A model generated the notes under the pieces. The model was not told the origin of the DNA. It saw only the letters and a list, made by a program, of their open reading frames with translations, and ran no database searches. The position numbers and the translations under genes were made by a program. Positions 39,533-50,551 of a stretch of DNA of 55,802 bases are shown piece after piece; the stretch's first letter is position 1, and every line of letters starts with the position of its first letter. The DNA lies in assembly GCA_026397395.1 (NCBI GenBank), contig JAPLUV010000016.1, positions 1 through 55,802 on the forward strand, in the 5' to 3' direction. The DNA comes from a candidate division SR1 bacterium (GTDB lineage: Bacteria > Patescibacteriota > Gracilibacteria > Absconditabacterales > Absconditicoccaceae).

Positions 39533-39678
39533 TACATCCACCATAAATCTAGGATATGTAATAGACGGAGATTTTGGTTTGAATGTACTATGTAGTAAAT
39601 TGAGATAAATCCTAAATTCTACTTTAATTCACTATTTTAATTTAATATATAATTTTTATCTTATGAGTTATAACATCC

Positions 39679-40332
39679 ATGAAACCTGGAAATAAAGACA
39701 AGGTCAAAAAAGAATTCGATGAATTGCTTTTGGAAGTAAGAAGAGTGACGAGAGTAACTACAGGAGGAAGAAAACTTTCCTTTAGAGCTACTGTCATTGT
39801 AGGTAACAAAAAAGGCAAGATCGGTATCGGTACAGACAAAGGTTTGGACGTTTCTTCAGCGGTAAGCAAGGCTTCACGCGAAGCGTACAAGAATATGTTT
39901 ATTGTCCCTATTACAGAAAATAAAACAGTTCCTTATCTTTTGACTACTAAATTTAAGGCTTGTCGTGTAAGATTATTGCCAGCTAGTCCTGGTACTGGTT
40001 TGAAGGCAGGATCTTCAGTAAGAGCTATTCTAGAACTTGCTGGATATGAAAATATGTTGTCCAAAATCATTGGTTCAAATAATAAACTAAATAATGCTTT
40101 GACTACACTCAGAGCTTTGGCTAGTTATAAGCATGCAGATTTCTTCAATAAAGTACTTGCTGAAGTCACTGCTAAGGATGAAGATATGGACGATGAAACA
40201 TTAGCAGAAGGTGAAGTAAAGGTAGAAAAAGGAAAAGTAATTTCAAAAGTTGAGGGTTGAGAGGTGAAGGCTACGCCTGTTGAGGGTGGTAAATCAATAT
40301 CAACAAAACCAGCAGCTAAGAAGGCTGCATAA
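39679..40332 (+). CDS. rpsE: 30S ribosomal protein S5 (uS5)
   Basis: 217 residues. 'RRVTRVTTGGRKLSFRATVI' and VGNKKGKIGIGTDKGLDVSSAVSKASREAYKN form the dsRBD-like part; LLPASPGTGLKAGSSVRAILELAG the second domain. A ~50-residue C-terminal tail (KDEDMDDETLAEGEVKVEKGK...) includes VEGGEVKATPVEGGKS, encoded by a GTTGAGGGTTGAGAG repeat around an AGGC-TAC-GCCT palindrome also seen in rsmH. No uL30 gene follows, as in CPR genomes. Confidence 0.94.
40249..40289. repeat. Palindromic element inside the rpsE tail
   Basis: GTTGAGGGTTGAGAGG, GAAGGCTACGCCT, GTTGAGGGTGG. The first 15 bases are identical to part of the rsmH element. Confidence 0.55.
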
Positions 40333-40371
40333 TACCAATATCTAGATTTTATACTTATTATATATGCTGTT

Positions 40372-41157
40372 ATGAAAATCCATCAACTGATAAAGAGCAA
40401 AGGACTTCGCGATAAAGCTAGAAGACTTGGAAGAGGAAACGCAACCGGATCTGGAAACTATTCTGGTAGAGGACTCAAAGGTCAAAAAGCAAGAAGTGGA
40501 CATGGACACAGAGCGTTCTTCGAAGGAGGACAAACTTCTATCGTTCAGAGATTGCCTAAAGCAAGAGGATTTACTAGATACTTCAAACTTGTAGACAGTT
40601 ACGAAGTTGTCAATCTTGGTAAACTTAATCTCGACAAGAGAGTCGCTGATACTATGGAAATTTCCAAAGCTTCATTGAAACAGTTGTGATATATAAAGAA
40701 TGAAAAAGGATTGGTAAAAATTCTTGGAGATGGTGAATATACCAAGCATCTTACCTTCACTGATATTGATGCATTCTCTACTTCAGCTAAGACAAAAATT
40801 GATAAACCAGGAACAGCAAGTAAAACCGCTGGTAAACCTTATGCTAAGATAGACAAGACGGTAAAAGCAAAAAAACCAGTCAGAAAAATGGTTGTTACAG
40901 AAGTAAAAAAACCAGCAGTTAAAAAAATAGAAGCTTCAAAAGCTGAAGCTAAAAAGGTAGAAGTTAAGAAAGCAGAAGCTCCAAAAGTAGAAGTTAAAAA
41001 AGTAGAGGCTCCAAAGCCCACCACGGCGGGTAAAGTTGAAGTTAAAAAGACGGTAGCAAAACCAGTTGCTAAACCAACAGCAAAGGCAGCTCCTGCTAAG
41101 AAGGCGGCTCCAGTAAAACCAGTCGCTAAGAAACCAGCTCCCAAAAAAGCTAAATAA
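40372..41157 (+). CDS. rplO: 50S ribosomal protein L15 (uL15) with long Lys/Ala tail
   Basis: 261 residues against ~145 usual. The first ~145 residues are L15: 'KARRLGRGNATGSGNYSGRG', LKGQKARSGHGHRAFFEGGQTSIVQRLPKARGF, then LKQLGYIKNEKGLVKILGDGE. The remaining ~115 residues are repeats of AKKVEVKKAEAPK and AKPVAKPTAKAAPAKK, histone H1-like and basic. A palindrome CCCACCACGGCGGG (41017-41030) is inside the tail. The tail may bind RNA or DNA nonspecifically; that is inference. Confidence 0.93.
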
Positions 41158-41183
41158 TTGCTTTATGTCCTATCGATTTTTTC

Positions 41184-42539
41184 ATGAATAAATTTCTTAC
41201 CAAACTTCAAGAGATACGAGAAAATCCAACGGTAAAGAAAAAGATAATTTTCACTTTGGTAATACTAGCAGTCTATAGACTTATGGTATTTATTCCTGTA
41301 CCATTTGTAGATATTACCGCTTTGATGACTAAGACTATCAATTCCAATAGTTCTGGATTATGATATTTCCTTATGCTTCTTGGAGGATCTTTGGATAACT
41401 TTTCTATCATAGCCGTAGGATTGGCTGCGTACATCAACGCATCTATCATCATGCAACTTCTTGGATCTGTAGTTCCTAAGCTTGAAGAACTTACTGAACT
41501 TGGAGAACAAGGTCAACAAAAAATAGCTCAAATTACGAGATATATAGCTGTTCCTCTAGCATTTTTGCAATCTATCGGAATGGTGTACTTTATCAATTAT
41601 ATGTTGTGAGGAAATATTATTCCTACCACTTTGCCAAATGTCTTATTGTCTGCTCTTACCATGACCGTAGGTTCTATCTGATTGATGTGGCTTGGAGAAT
41701 TGATTACAGAGCATGGTATTTCCAATGGAATATCTTTGCTTATCTTCGCTTCTATCGTTTCAGGTATGACACAAAAAATATATTCCAGTGTTGCAGGTAC
41801 AAGTAATATTCTCGGAGTTGTTATCTTTATGCTCGTAATTGTTCTTGTCCTTATCATCCTTTCTATCTTCATCTTGAAGTCTGTCAAAGAAATACCAATC
41901 ATCTATGCAAGAAGAGGAAAAGTACAAGAGTCATCAAATTTGCCAATACCGATGAATCCTGTAGGTATGGTGCCTATTATCTTCTCTATCGCATTCGTAT
42001 CATTCCCTTATCTTCTTTCCAAATTAATCGTTCAATTTCAACCAATGAATACTAGATTGGTTGGTATTGCTAACTGGATTGAAGCTAATCTCAATATCTA
42101 TTCTCAACAACCAGGTATATTCGCTGTCATCTTCTACTTCATCTTGATCGTAGCATTTACCTTCTTCTATACCTTAATCGTATTCTCTCCAGAAAAGATT
42201 TCTGACAATATCCAGAAAAGAGGGGGTTTTGTCCCAGGTATCAGACCAGGTAAAGAAACAGCAAAATATATCAATGGTATCTTGATGCACTTATGTTTAC
42301 GATGAGGTATCGGACTTGCATTGATTGGTGTCTATAGTTATATCCTCAATTATATTCCTTTTATCCAAGATTTGGTTCAAGCGTTCGGTTCATTACCAGT
42401 GGTAGTTACTGGTTCTGGAGTTATCATTATCGTTGGAGTTGTACAGGATATCGTTGGAAAGATCAAAACAGATATGCTTATGCAAAGATATGATAAGATT
42501 GATTTGAGTGGAATAGATAAAAATCTACAGCAATTATAA
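41184..42539 (+). CDS. secY: Preprotein translocase subunit SecY
   Basis: 451 residues, ten membrane helices, the protein-conducting channel. 'VKKKIIFTLVILAVYRL' and VFIPVPFVD begin it; GGSLDNFSIIAVGLAAYINASIIMQLL, GMVPIIFSIAFVSFP and RGGFVPGIRPGKETAKY follow. At 42300-42305 CGA-TGA gives LCL-W-G-G, matching RITLWGG of SecY, so both recodings appear side by side. LQEI-W-ENP near the start also uses CGA (41217). adk, map and infA, which often follow secY, are absent. Confidence 0.96.
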
Positions 42540-42613
42540 TATAGGACTTAGGTGGTAGGACTTAGGCAGTAGGTTTAGGTAATCTCCTCCCATCTCCTAT
42601 CTACGACCTCCAA
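42538..42613. repeat. ACTTAG-type inverted repeat after secY
   Basis: TAGGACTTAGGTGGTAGGACTTAGGCAGTAGG is answered by CTCCCATCTCCTATCTACGACCTCC. It abuts the SecY stop and precedes the terminator. Confidence 0.55.
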
Positions 42614-42616
42614 ACT

Positions 42617-42656
42617 AAAAAAGCTGAATTGACCCACGGGTTGACTCGGCTTTTTT
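42617..42656. terminator. Terminator at the end of the ribosomal cluster
   Basis: AAAAAGCTGAATTGACCC-AC-GGGTTGACTCGGCTTTTTT, a long stem with A and T flanks. It probably works in both directions, for secY and for the convergent gene at 42672. Confidence 0.8.
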
Positions 42657-42671
42657 GTTTGGCTGAAAACT

Positions 42672-43463
42672 TTATTCTTTGTTTCCCTGTCTTGAGAGGA
42701 TATTATATAGTATTTGCGATGTTTCATTTCTCTTGTTGAATATTTTTATTGTGATTAATTTATCAGAGATCTCTTTAGCAGCTTCTATGATCTTATATCA
42801 TAATTGTATATCTATATCTTGAGAAGAAAAATATTCTGTTACTAATCTTTTGGCTAGAGACATATATTCTTTTTCTGTACTTTCATATCATGCAATTTCT
42901 AGACATATTAGTAATCTATTGCTATTGTTACTGAGAAGATCTTCCTCTAGATCATCTATATCGTCTATTATTTCTCATAACATATCTAATGTGTCTCGTC
43001 CACTGTTTTCTATGTGTTTTCATAGTTCTCATTCGATGAGTTTTCTCTGTAATTGCACATCACATATCTTCATCGCATAAAATGTATGTCCATCTATCTC
43101 AGTTGGAGATTTTCATTTTCTCATTTCGAGTTCCATGGTCATAAAGTCATTAATGTTTTGTAATGATGATCTTATTGCTGTTTCTGATAGTCTAAAATCT
43201 TTCTTGAGATCTGTTTTTATTTGTGACCATAGTTCTTGAATAGTTCTGTTATTTTTGCCTTCCTTTATATCTCGATTTTTTTCTCCAAAGGCATCTAAGT
43301 CGAATATATGTGTTTGTAGGGTTAATAACTTTTGTATAATTATGTCTTTCTGAACTTTATCGATGGTCAGTATATCTACAAAATCTACTAATCCTCTTTG
43401 TTTGATTAGCTCACTTGCTTTTTCTCTAAGTTGTTCTTTATTTCCAAATATATTAAGTTGCAT
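42672..43463 (-). CDS. Hypothetical helical protein, 263 aa
   Basis: All-helical, charged and soluble: MQLNIFGNKEQLREKASELIKQRG, 'VDFVDILTIDKVQKDIIIQK', FRLSETAIRSSLQNINDFMTMELEMRKGKSPTEIDG, ending ILYNILSRQGNKE. Five UGA-Gly codons hold the frame together. No family is recognised. It is convergent with secY, and has its own promoter. Confidence 0.6.
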
Positions 43464-43499
43464 GGATTGAAATTTATACCTAAAAATCTATTAGTACTT

Positions 43500-43529
43500 A
43501 TAATATACTTATTTCTTGATTTATGTCAA
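43500..43529 (-). promoter_or_regulatory. Sigma-70-type promoter for the 263-aa gene
   Basis: Minus strand TTGACA, 18 bases, TATTAT; 37 bases before the start codon. Confidence 0.65.
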
Positions 43530-43558
43530 TCCCTAGTCCTTGTTCTATGGCTTTATTT

Positions 43559-43587
43559 TTGGCGTTTTTTAGCTTTCTGAGTATACT
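43559..43587 (+). promoter_or_regulatory. Promoter of the surface-protein gene group
   Basis: TTGGCG, 17 bases, TATACT. The expected start of transcription falls about seven bases later, just before three TAAACG repeats. Confidence 0.6.
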
Positions 43588-43599
43588 TGTAATAGGGCT

Positions 43600-43621
43600 T
43601 AAACGACTAAACGTTTAAACG
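43600..43621 (+). promoter_or_regulatory. Three TAAACG units at 8-bp spacing, possible operator
   Basis: TAAACGAC-TAAACGTT-TAAACG at 43600, 43608 and 43616, with the inner palindrome TAAACGTTTA. They lie at the predicted transcription start and 33 bases before the TPR gene. A regulator site is inferred from position and regular spacing. Confidence 0.5.
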
Positions 43622-43653
43622 AATAAAAATGTTTTACAGTTTATATACTCTCA

Positions 43654-45201
43654 ATGATTATTGATAGAAAAACATTTGGAATTATAGGGATTATGGTGCT
43701 AGCGTTTTGGTTGAGCTTTATTTTTGTAGATTGATTATTTTCGCCAGCTCAACAATCTGCTCCGACTGCTACGCCTGCCGTACAAGAAACAGTTACCTCA
43801 GACACGGTAAACCCAGACTCTCTCGCAGGTCAGTTGGAAATGCACGATGCAACTTTACTAGATACACATTCTGCTGCTTCGCTGGCGACAACCAAGCCAC
43901 AATGATCTGGAACTATGATAGATATGCAAGATCTTTCTCAACGCCAATCTTCACTTCAAGATATTCGTGTTTTAGAATCAATTTATGAGAAAACTTCTGA
44001 TAGCAAAGTCTTGGTGAGTTTGATCCAACGCTTGGCTACGAACTACCAATTTGTAGACGCGAACAAGTATCTCCAACTGTTGATGAAACAACCAGGTTAT
44101 GAAAAAATGTTGGATGTGAATGTGGTGCTGTATGTTTTGTTACATGCAGATACGATTGCTTTGCAGGATGGGAAAAGTTTGGATACGCTTGTGCCTTTGA
44201 TTACTCAATATAGAGCTGAAGGATTGATGACCAAAGATGATGAAACATTTTATCAATGACTTTTTGCAGTCTGGAAACAACAGTATGGCGCAGCCAATAA
44301 TTACTGGGCAAATCTCACTACGCCTCGCTATATTACTGTCGCTCAAGCATTTCGTAAAGCTATCGCTGAATATTCATGATTCAAAAATGTGCCTGCCTAT
44401 TATCAAGATGCATTAGTCTCTTTGACTATGCTCAAAAACTGATATTTCTCTATCGCCAAAAGATTGTCTTTGTATGCCGTGATGCAAAATCCTGATTATG
44501 TGCTGCCGTATCAAGTGTTGGCGTATTCTAATTTTCTGAGTAACAATCGAGATGTTGCTGCAGAGTATTTCTTGAAACTTGCAAGCTTTGATAAAACAAA
44601 TAGTGATAATTATCTTTTCTTGGTCGGAGTTTCTTATTATCGACAAGCGGATTATGAACAATCATTGTTGTATCTAAATCAAGTCACTGATCCACAGTTA
44701 CAAACTGATGTGTATAGATATGAGCTACTTTCGTATGTTAGCATGAACGATATGGATAATGCTGTACGTATATGGCAAAAACTTTTGGGCCAACAAGATC
44801 TCCAAGCGACAGATTTCCAACTCTTCTTTAATATCTTTTATTATCAACCATATGTAAATGGGCAACCATTTACTTTAGTTCATGATAATGGACAACTCGC
44901 CACCTTCTATAGAGATGCTTGCGCTCGTACACTGTCATGAAGCAATGCTGTCTGTGTGTATGGCGAGGTCTGACAAGCATTGTCTACATCAACTTGGGCT
45001 TGATTAGCGGACAAACTTTTGTATCTATCTAGTGTATATCATCAAGCACCGATCTTACATGTGTTGGGTGATTACTATTTCCAACATAAGGAATATGACT
45101 TAGCAAAACAAAGTTATACGCAAGCGCTGAGTCTTGCTCCTAGTTCCAATGAACAAATTTTGCTCAAGACTAATCTGCAAAAAGCATTGGACGCGAAATA
45201 A
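43654..45201 (+). CDS. Membrane-anchored TPR-repeat protein
   Basis: 515 residues. One N-terminal membrane helix (FGIIGIMVLAFWLSFIFV) and a Thr/Ser/Ala-rich linker lead into helical repeats. TPR-like units include 'DNYLFLVGVSYYWQADYEQS' (Trp is CGA), LLYLNQVTDPQLQT, and near the end 'HVLGDYYFQHKEYDLAKQSY' followed by TQALSLAPSSNEQ. It probably serves as an outside-facing scaffold for the secreted proteins encoded next. No catalytic motif is seen. Confidence 0.7.
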
Positions 45202-45231
45202 TTACTTACGATTTTTATCTGGTTGTGATGT

Positions 45232-46629
45232 ATGTGACGCAATTGTAAACTGTGTATTGCTGTCATTTTTGGCTTTTTTGTCTTCGGACAAATAAGTGTT
45301 TTTGCGCAAACATCACCTTCAGATGCCTATTGCCAGAGTGTCTCTATTTGTGGATCGGCTCCCAAAGAATTTACGATGATGCTGGAATTTACTCAGGAAA
45401 TGCTCAATGCTATCAAAACACAATGAACAGAATGAACTTATCTTGGAAAATATGTAAACCCTAATCGATTTGCAGGAGATAAATTTTCTCCACCAGACCA
45501 ATGAATTCTTGGTAAAGCGGCGACGAATTTATGACAGAAATTAGATTTTGTCTTGGCTACTACCGCTATTTTTACTTCGCCACAACAGTGATGAGGACTC
45601 AAAGATCTCTTTGCTGGAATTTTGACCTTATTCAAAAACAAAGTCTTCGCTAGAGATATGCGTGCTGTGGAAAAATTAGATGCTGCTATCACTCAGACAA
45701 GATATGAACTAGGATTGTGAGGGTGATGGGGGAAACCCATTAGAGCTGAAAATAGAGTAAAATTTAAAGCCATTATCGATGCATATATTGCTAAGTGATT
45801 GTTTGATAAAAACTCAGCCATCAAAGATGGTGTAACTTACAATAATATTACTGCAATGGCTGGAAGAATTGATTCTGTCCTCAAATCTTTTCTCTCGCTT
45901 AATACCACAGATCAGTTTACTTCATTTACTAAATGAGGTAGTGATGGTATTAATCTAATTTTTGTTCAAACTACGATTCAATCAATGAATGATCAATATA
46001 CGTGTGCGAGATGAACCAAAAATACCTGTGATGCTAGTTACAAAAGTTTTGTCAAAAATATGAAAAAGATAGGAGTAGGTGCTGCTGATAAAGTCAAAAA
46101 AGATATTGCACTCTTTACTGGCGCAGCCAAAAGACTGACACAAATTTTTGGTAGTGACCCAGCGTATCTTGCTAGAGAAAAAGAATTGCTCACTTCATAT
46201 TATGGCAATCAAAAAAGCAAAACAGGATTAGTCGCTGCCACGTCCAATGTTGGTGAGGTGTTCGCTAAATGGAGGAGTGCGTTTGTAGACGATCAGCAAA
46301 ATACTACTTCTACGATAGATCAGACAAAAAATGACGTGGCCGATCAATCCACGGTTTCTCCTGCTCCTGTACAAACTGCTGTTGCATCATCATTTAGTCA
46401 ACGAATGTTTGCTGGTATGACCTCTTTGATAGGAGAACAGCAGAGAGATCTTACCTTAGTTAATTTTAGTGAGGTGAAAGATTTTTCATCATATTTTGAC
46501 GTATTATGAAAAAAATTATTAGTTATCAAAAATGTTTTGTGAAGCAAAGACAGTATGCTCATCCAGACACTCTGACAGGCTTGTGAATTGCAAGCAGGCT
46601 CAGTAAGCAAAAAATGCCGATCCAAATAG
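45232..46629 (+). CDS. Secreted protein, 465 aa, family not recognised
   Basis: It starts ATG-TGA (Met-Gly) 30 bases after the TPR gene, with a signal peptide (CKLCIAVIFGFFVFGQISVFA). Early Cys (YCQSVSICGSAPKEF) and a later pair (YTCARGTKNTCDASY), then a long helical region and a C-terminal CELQAG...KKCWSK, where Trp is CGA. More than 15 UGA-Gly codons occur, so the standard code shows only fragments. It is probably a surface or periplasm-side component acting with its neighbours. Confidence 0.65.
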
Positions 46630-46671
46630 TGCTCGTTTAATAAAGAAAATATTTATTTTGTTGCATATTCT

Positions 46672-47838
46672 ATGCGTAAAGTTGTGTTCGTTTTAGTTCT
46701 CTGTGTAAGTGTCTTGAGTGTCTGCACTTCAGCAAAAGCTGATGATGTTTCTCTCGATTTTACTGGGGCAATGAATCAACTTGATACCGCACTTTTCGCT
46801 GAGAATAAAAATGTTGCTTCTATTAAATCTATGATACAGTCTTATTGTTCCGTAGTTTTGCATTCTTCATGATTTCATATAGATGACTTTAATTATTCTG
46901 CTAGACAATCGACGTTTGTTTATTTTTTGTGTAAAAATGTATGAAGATATGCTCCTAGTAAACCACTTCCTTTATTTGCTGATGATAAAACGTTTAAGCT
47001 TACTGACTGGAATGCTTTGGATTTGCAAGATATTCATTTCCAAACCGTAGCTGCTACGAGTGCCAGTAAGACAGATTTCTGTGCTTCCAGTACGACCATG
47101 AATCAATGTAATGTATCCAAACAAGTTCCTAAACTTTTTAATATGATCATCAATGATTATATCAATCTCAAACAACCAAGTCTTTATGGTTTCACTGCTG
47201 GTCTTGGAGATAATGCTGATGCTAACATCAAAGCTGCTAATATTTTTTCTAGTGGTTACTTTAATGGATTACAAATTTGTAAAAAATCTGATCGTGATTA
47301 TACAGCTACCTGTAAATCACTAACGAAATATATCCAAGATACCAAAAAAATATTTGCGGATGTTCAGATATTTGATTACAAAAAAATTATTACTCCCACA
47401 GTAGACAAGGACGTGTGTACGGTATCCAATGCTAATTATAATCTTTTACTCTGCTGACTGTATGGAGACAAAGACTTCTCTCTAGAACGTTTTCTGAATC
47501 TTACGTATAATGAAATGTTTTATTATCGTCTGTTTGCCCAATATTATGCTTGGATGCTTACTACCAAAGAACCAAATATTCTCTGACTTTCTCAGAATGA
47601 ATTAGCCTGAGAATCTTTCGCTAGAATTAGACAGATGAATAACGAATTGCTTTGGTCGCAAGATGCTTTGTCTGTCTCTATGAGAATGTTGCGTGACTCT
47701 TATACGGCATTTCCTTTGCATATAGGGTTCCTTATGTATCAAGAAGATCTCCTTCATATTTCAACTCCTTTGGGAGCATTATATACTCCACTAAGTCAAC
47801 TTTATTATACCCTCCAACATGTGCAGAAAAAAGAGTAG
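46672..47838 (+). CDS. Secreted Cys-containing protein, 388 aa
   Basis: A signal peptide (VVFVLVLCVSVLSVCTSAKA) is followed by 'DDVSLDFTGAMNQLDTALFA' and a helical domain with about nine Cys (SYCSVVL, YFLCKNVG, FCASSTTMNQCNVS, LQICKKSD, ATCKSL, DVCTVS, LLLCGLYG). Disulfides are expected outside the cell. Its start resembles that of the next gene (IDFSSALKQ), so the two may be related. Family unknown. Its 3' end overlaps the next gene by 20 bases. Confidence 0.65.
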
Positions 47839-49864
47839 TCTGATCTTTGTTGTGTTCCTCTTGCTGTTTTCTGGATTGACTCCTGGTGTTTTTGCTATTG
47901 ATTTTTCTAGTGCACTCAAACAATCTGCTCAAGATACTACTACTGCAGCTTCTCTTTTTGCTGGAAAAACTCAGGTAGGTAACCTCTACAATCAAGCACT
48001 GAAAATTGTCAAACAAAATGAAACCGCTTCTACAGATTCTGCTATCAATGGTGTGGTCGCATATTATACAAAACAATCTTGTAACGTCACTGCTCAAGAC
48101 GTCTTACATATCCTCTATGTGAGTGATGAATCGTTTAGTTTGTTTTTTGATCAACAAGTCCTTTCTTCGCTTTCTTCTCCTTGGAGTCTGCCAACGCCAG
48201 CTTCTATCAATGCAAGTTATTTCAAATTTTTTGCTTGTGCACATATCAAGACTCCATCTGCTACTGATTTTGTTACTGTCCAAAATAATTTGATGTCGTT
48301 GTATTATCAGTCTGTAAATGGCGTGTTTTACTCGTCTACGCTTGCTCAAGAAAATATAGGAGAAGATCTATTTCGAAATGGAAATGCCAATGATAGTAAT
48401 TTTGATCTCTTGACGGATATTAATGATCTTGGTAATATGATGTTTATTACATTTAAGAAAGCACCTGAAGTAGTGTTTTATAGATTGCCATGATTTTCAT
48501 CTGCTTGAGGAACAAACTGAGGAACTAATAACTCAACTCCTTGATGAGGATCGCTTTGAGGAACTAATGGGGCAATACATACTTGAACAAATCCTAAAAC
48601 TCCTACTTCTGATGCATGGGTTCGTGGTATAGGGACACCACCATCGCCTGTTCCTTTGTGAACAAAAAGTTCTGCTCAAGCAACGCTTACATCACCATCG
48701 ACGGTAAGCTCAGATGCAGATGTCCAACAATTCTTGACGACAACCAATCCGTCCACGTTTGTTCAGCCAAATACATCTTTTCTTGTAGGTAATGCTTGTG
48801 CTGATACAGCAAAACTTCCTCCTTCTCAGGCAGCTGTCCAAGAAACTACACAAGACCCTGCTACCGATATTTCTTGAGTGATTGATTTTATCAACAATGC
48901 TAATAGTGATGAAACTGTCCAAGATGCACTTCTGTCTGCATTCAATACTGATTATGCCAAAGAGCAGGTAACCAATCCTACACAAGCAGGTGAAGCTTTG
49001 GCTAATACGTATGCAGAGTCACTTTTTGGTGCTGGGACCATTGGTGATGGAAGCTGTGAATCATCTTGTTTGTCTTTGACTGGTACTGATCAGATTAAAT
49101 GTCAGTTGGGTTGCGCAAAATCTTGTATCCAAAATTGTAATGGATTGCCGATTACCGATAAACTTCTCTGTGTGACGGACTGTAGTTGTAAAATGATTTC
49201 TGGTCCTAAGTGAGATGAACGAAATAAAGTAGAAGATATGTTTAGTATTAAATTTTGTAAAGAACCAGTCAAGGCATGATCTGCTCCTGTAAAACAGAAT
49301 CTCAATAATCTGGAAGGTATACTTACTGCTTTTGCTAATGTTTTACAGTGACTTAAGTCTAGTGGACAGACAATCAAAATGAAAAAGACCAAAGAATTTC
49401 TAGATCTTGGCATTACTTTGGATATGTCGACCCTCTTAGATTTCAAAATATTCTTTGCTTTCAAACCTATCTTTCCTCAAAAAGCTGATGCGGCACAAAA
49501 AAGAAAAGCTGTACTTGATAATCAATCTTTGTCTAAGGCAACAAAATGAGTTTCTCCAACTCCTAGTTCTGAAAATTATAATAAATATATTGTTATTGCT
49601 GATGTTGCTAAGAATAGTGCTTTACTGCAATCTGTAGCTGATACTAATTCTGAAAAAACCTTTCAGGTCATGCAACAAGCTATCGCTGCCTCACTTCCCA
49701 ATCCTATTCCTTTGTATCAACAACAAAAAAATGCCTTCTTGGCAGAGGATATTATTGCTTTTTTACAATCGAATATGGCGTTCCGAGATCAGTTTTTGAC
49801 TGTAAGTATGGATATGCTGCAAGATGCCAGCAACTTGAAGAAAAAAATTGAAAATAGTAATTAG
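47819..49864 (+). CDS. Secreted Cys-rich protein with Gly/Thr linker, 681 aa
   Basis: A signal peptide (SSLIFVVFLLLFSGLTPGVFA) is followed by an N-terminal helical domain (FSSALKQSAQDTTTAASLFAG...), a flexible linker rich in Gly, Asn and Thr written with many UGA codons (about 48490-48600), and a Cys-rich part 'DGSCESSCLSLTGTDQIKCQ'-LGCAKSCIQNCNG...LLCVTDCSCKM. The C-terminal third is helical. A 20-base overlap with the upstream gene suggests coupled translation. Family unknown; a surface role is inferred. Confidence 0.65.
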
Positions 49865-49993
49865 CTCTTAGTTCAAATATGTTTTGAAACATTATATGCA
49901 TAAAAAACTAGTGCTCCATATTTTTCATCTTGAAATAAAAAATACTTTACGTATTATGTCAATAACGTTTATTTATTTTGTTATTGATTGTGT

Positions 49994-50530
49994 ATGTCAC
50001 ATCATGTAAAATCACTTCTTGCCGTTTGTGATCAGCTCATACATAAACCAACCAACGTATGTAGTAAAAGTCATGATGAGCATATACATACTATCACAGC
50101 AAATGCTCATGGTTCAGTCAAAGAATTTTCGGCAGATCTTGAGACAAGATTATTCTATACCCATACTAAGCATAATATATCTATTCATCTGTATAAGAAT
50201 CTTTCAGAGGGCTATTTTTTTACTAATGTCACAGACCCTACAACAAGAAATATTTTAGCTTGATATCCTGATGTTGTGCGACAGCATGATCTCCATTGTC
50301 GTGTACCTATGCATCCATGAGATATTTCTCTAGGTTTTGACAACTCACTACTTTCTCATCAAGTAAATACTAATCATTCTTTCCTAACCTATGGTGCTTT
50401 GATTAAGGATGTAGGAGAAAAATGTTTCGTTACAGGAACTTCTACTGATGAATATAAAGACAACAGATTGCTTCTGGCTACTGCTGATGATCTAGAAAAA
50501 ATACTTTCTTATTTGGAAAGTTTGTTGTAA
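49994..50530 (+). CDS. Hypothetical protein, 178 aa
   Basis: His-rich N-terminus (MSHHVKSLLAVCDQLIH...SKSHDEHIHTITANAHG), then strands and helices (LETRLFYTHTKHNISIHLYKN, 'LLLATADDLEKILSYLESLL'). No signal peptide. Two or more UGA-Gly codons. The family is not recognised. It ends the plus-strand surface group and converges with the pilin gene, 21 bases away. Confidence 0.5.
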
Positions 50531-50551
50531 TATAGAATTATCTTTTTTGAG

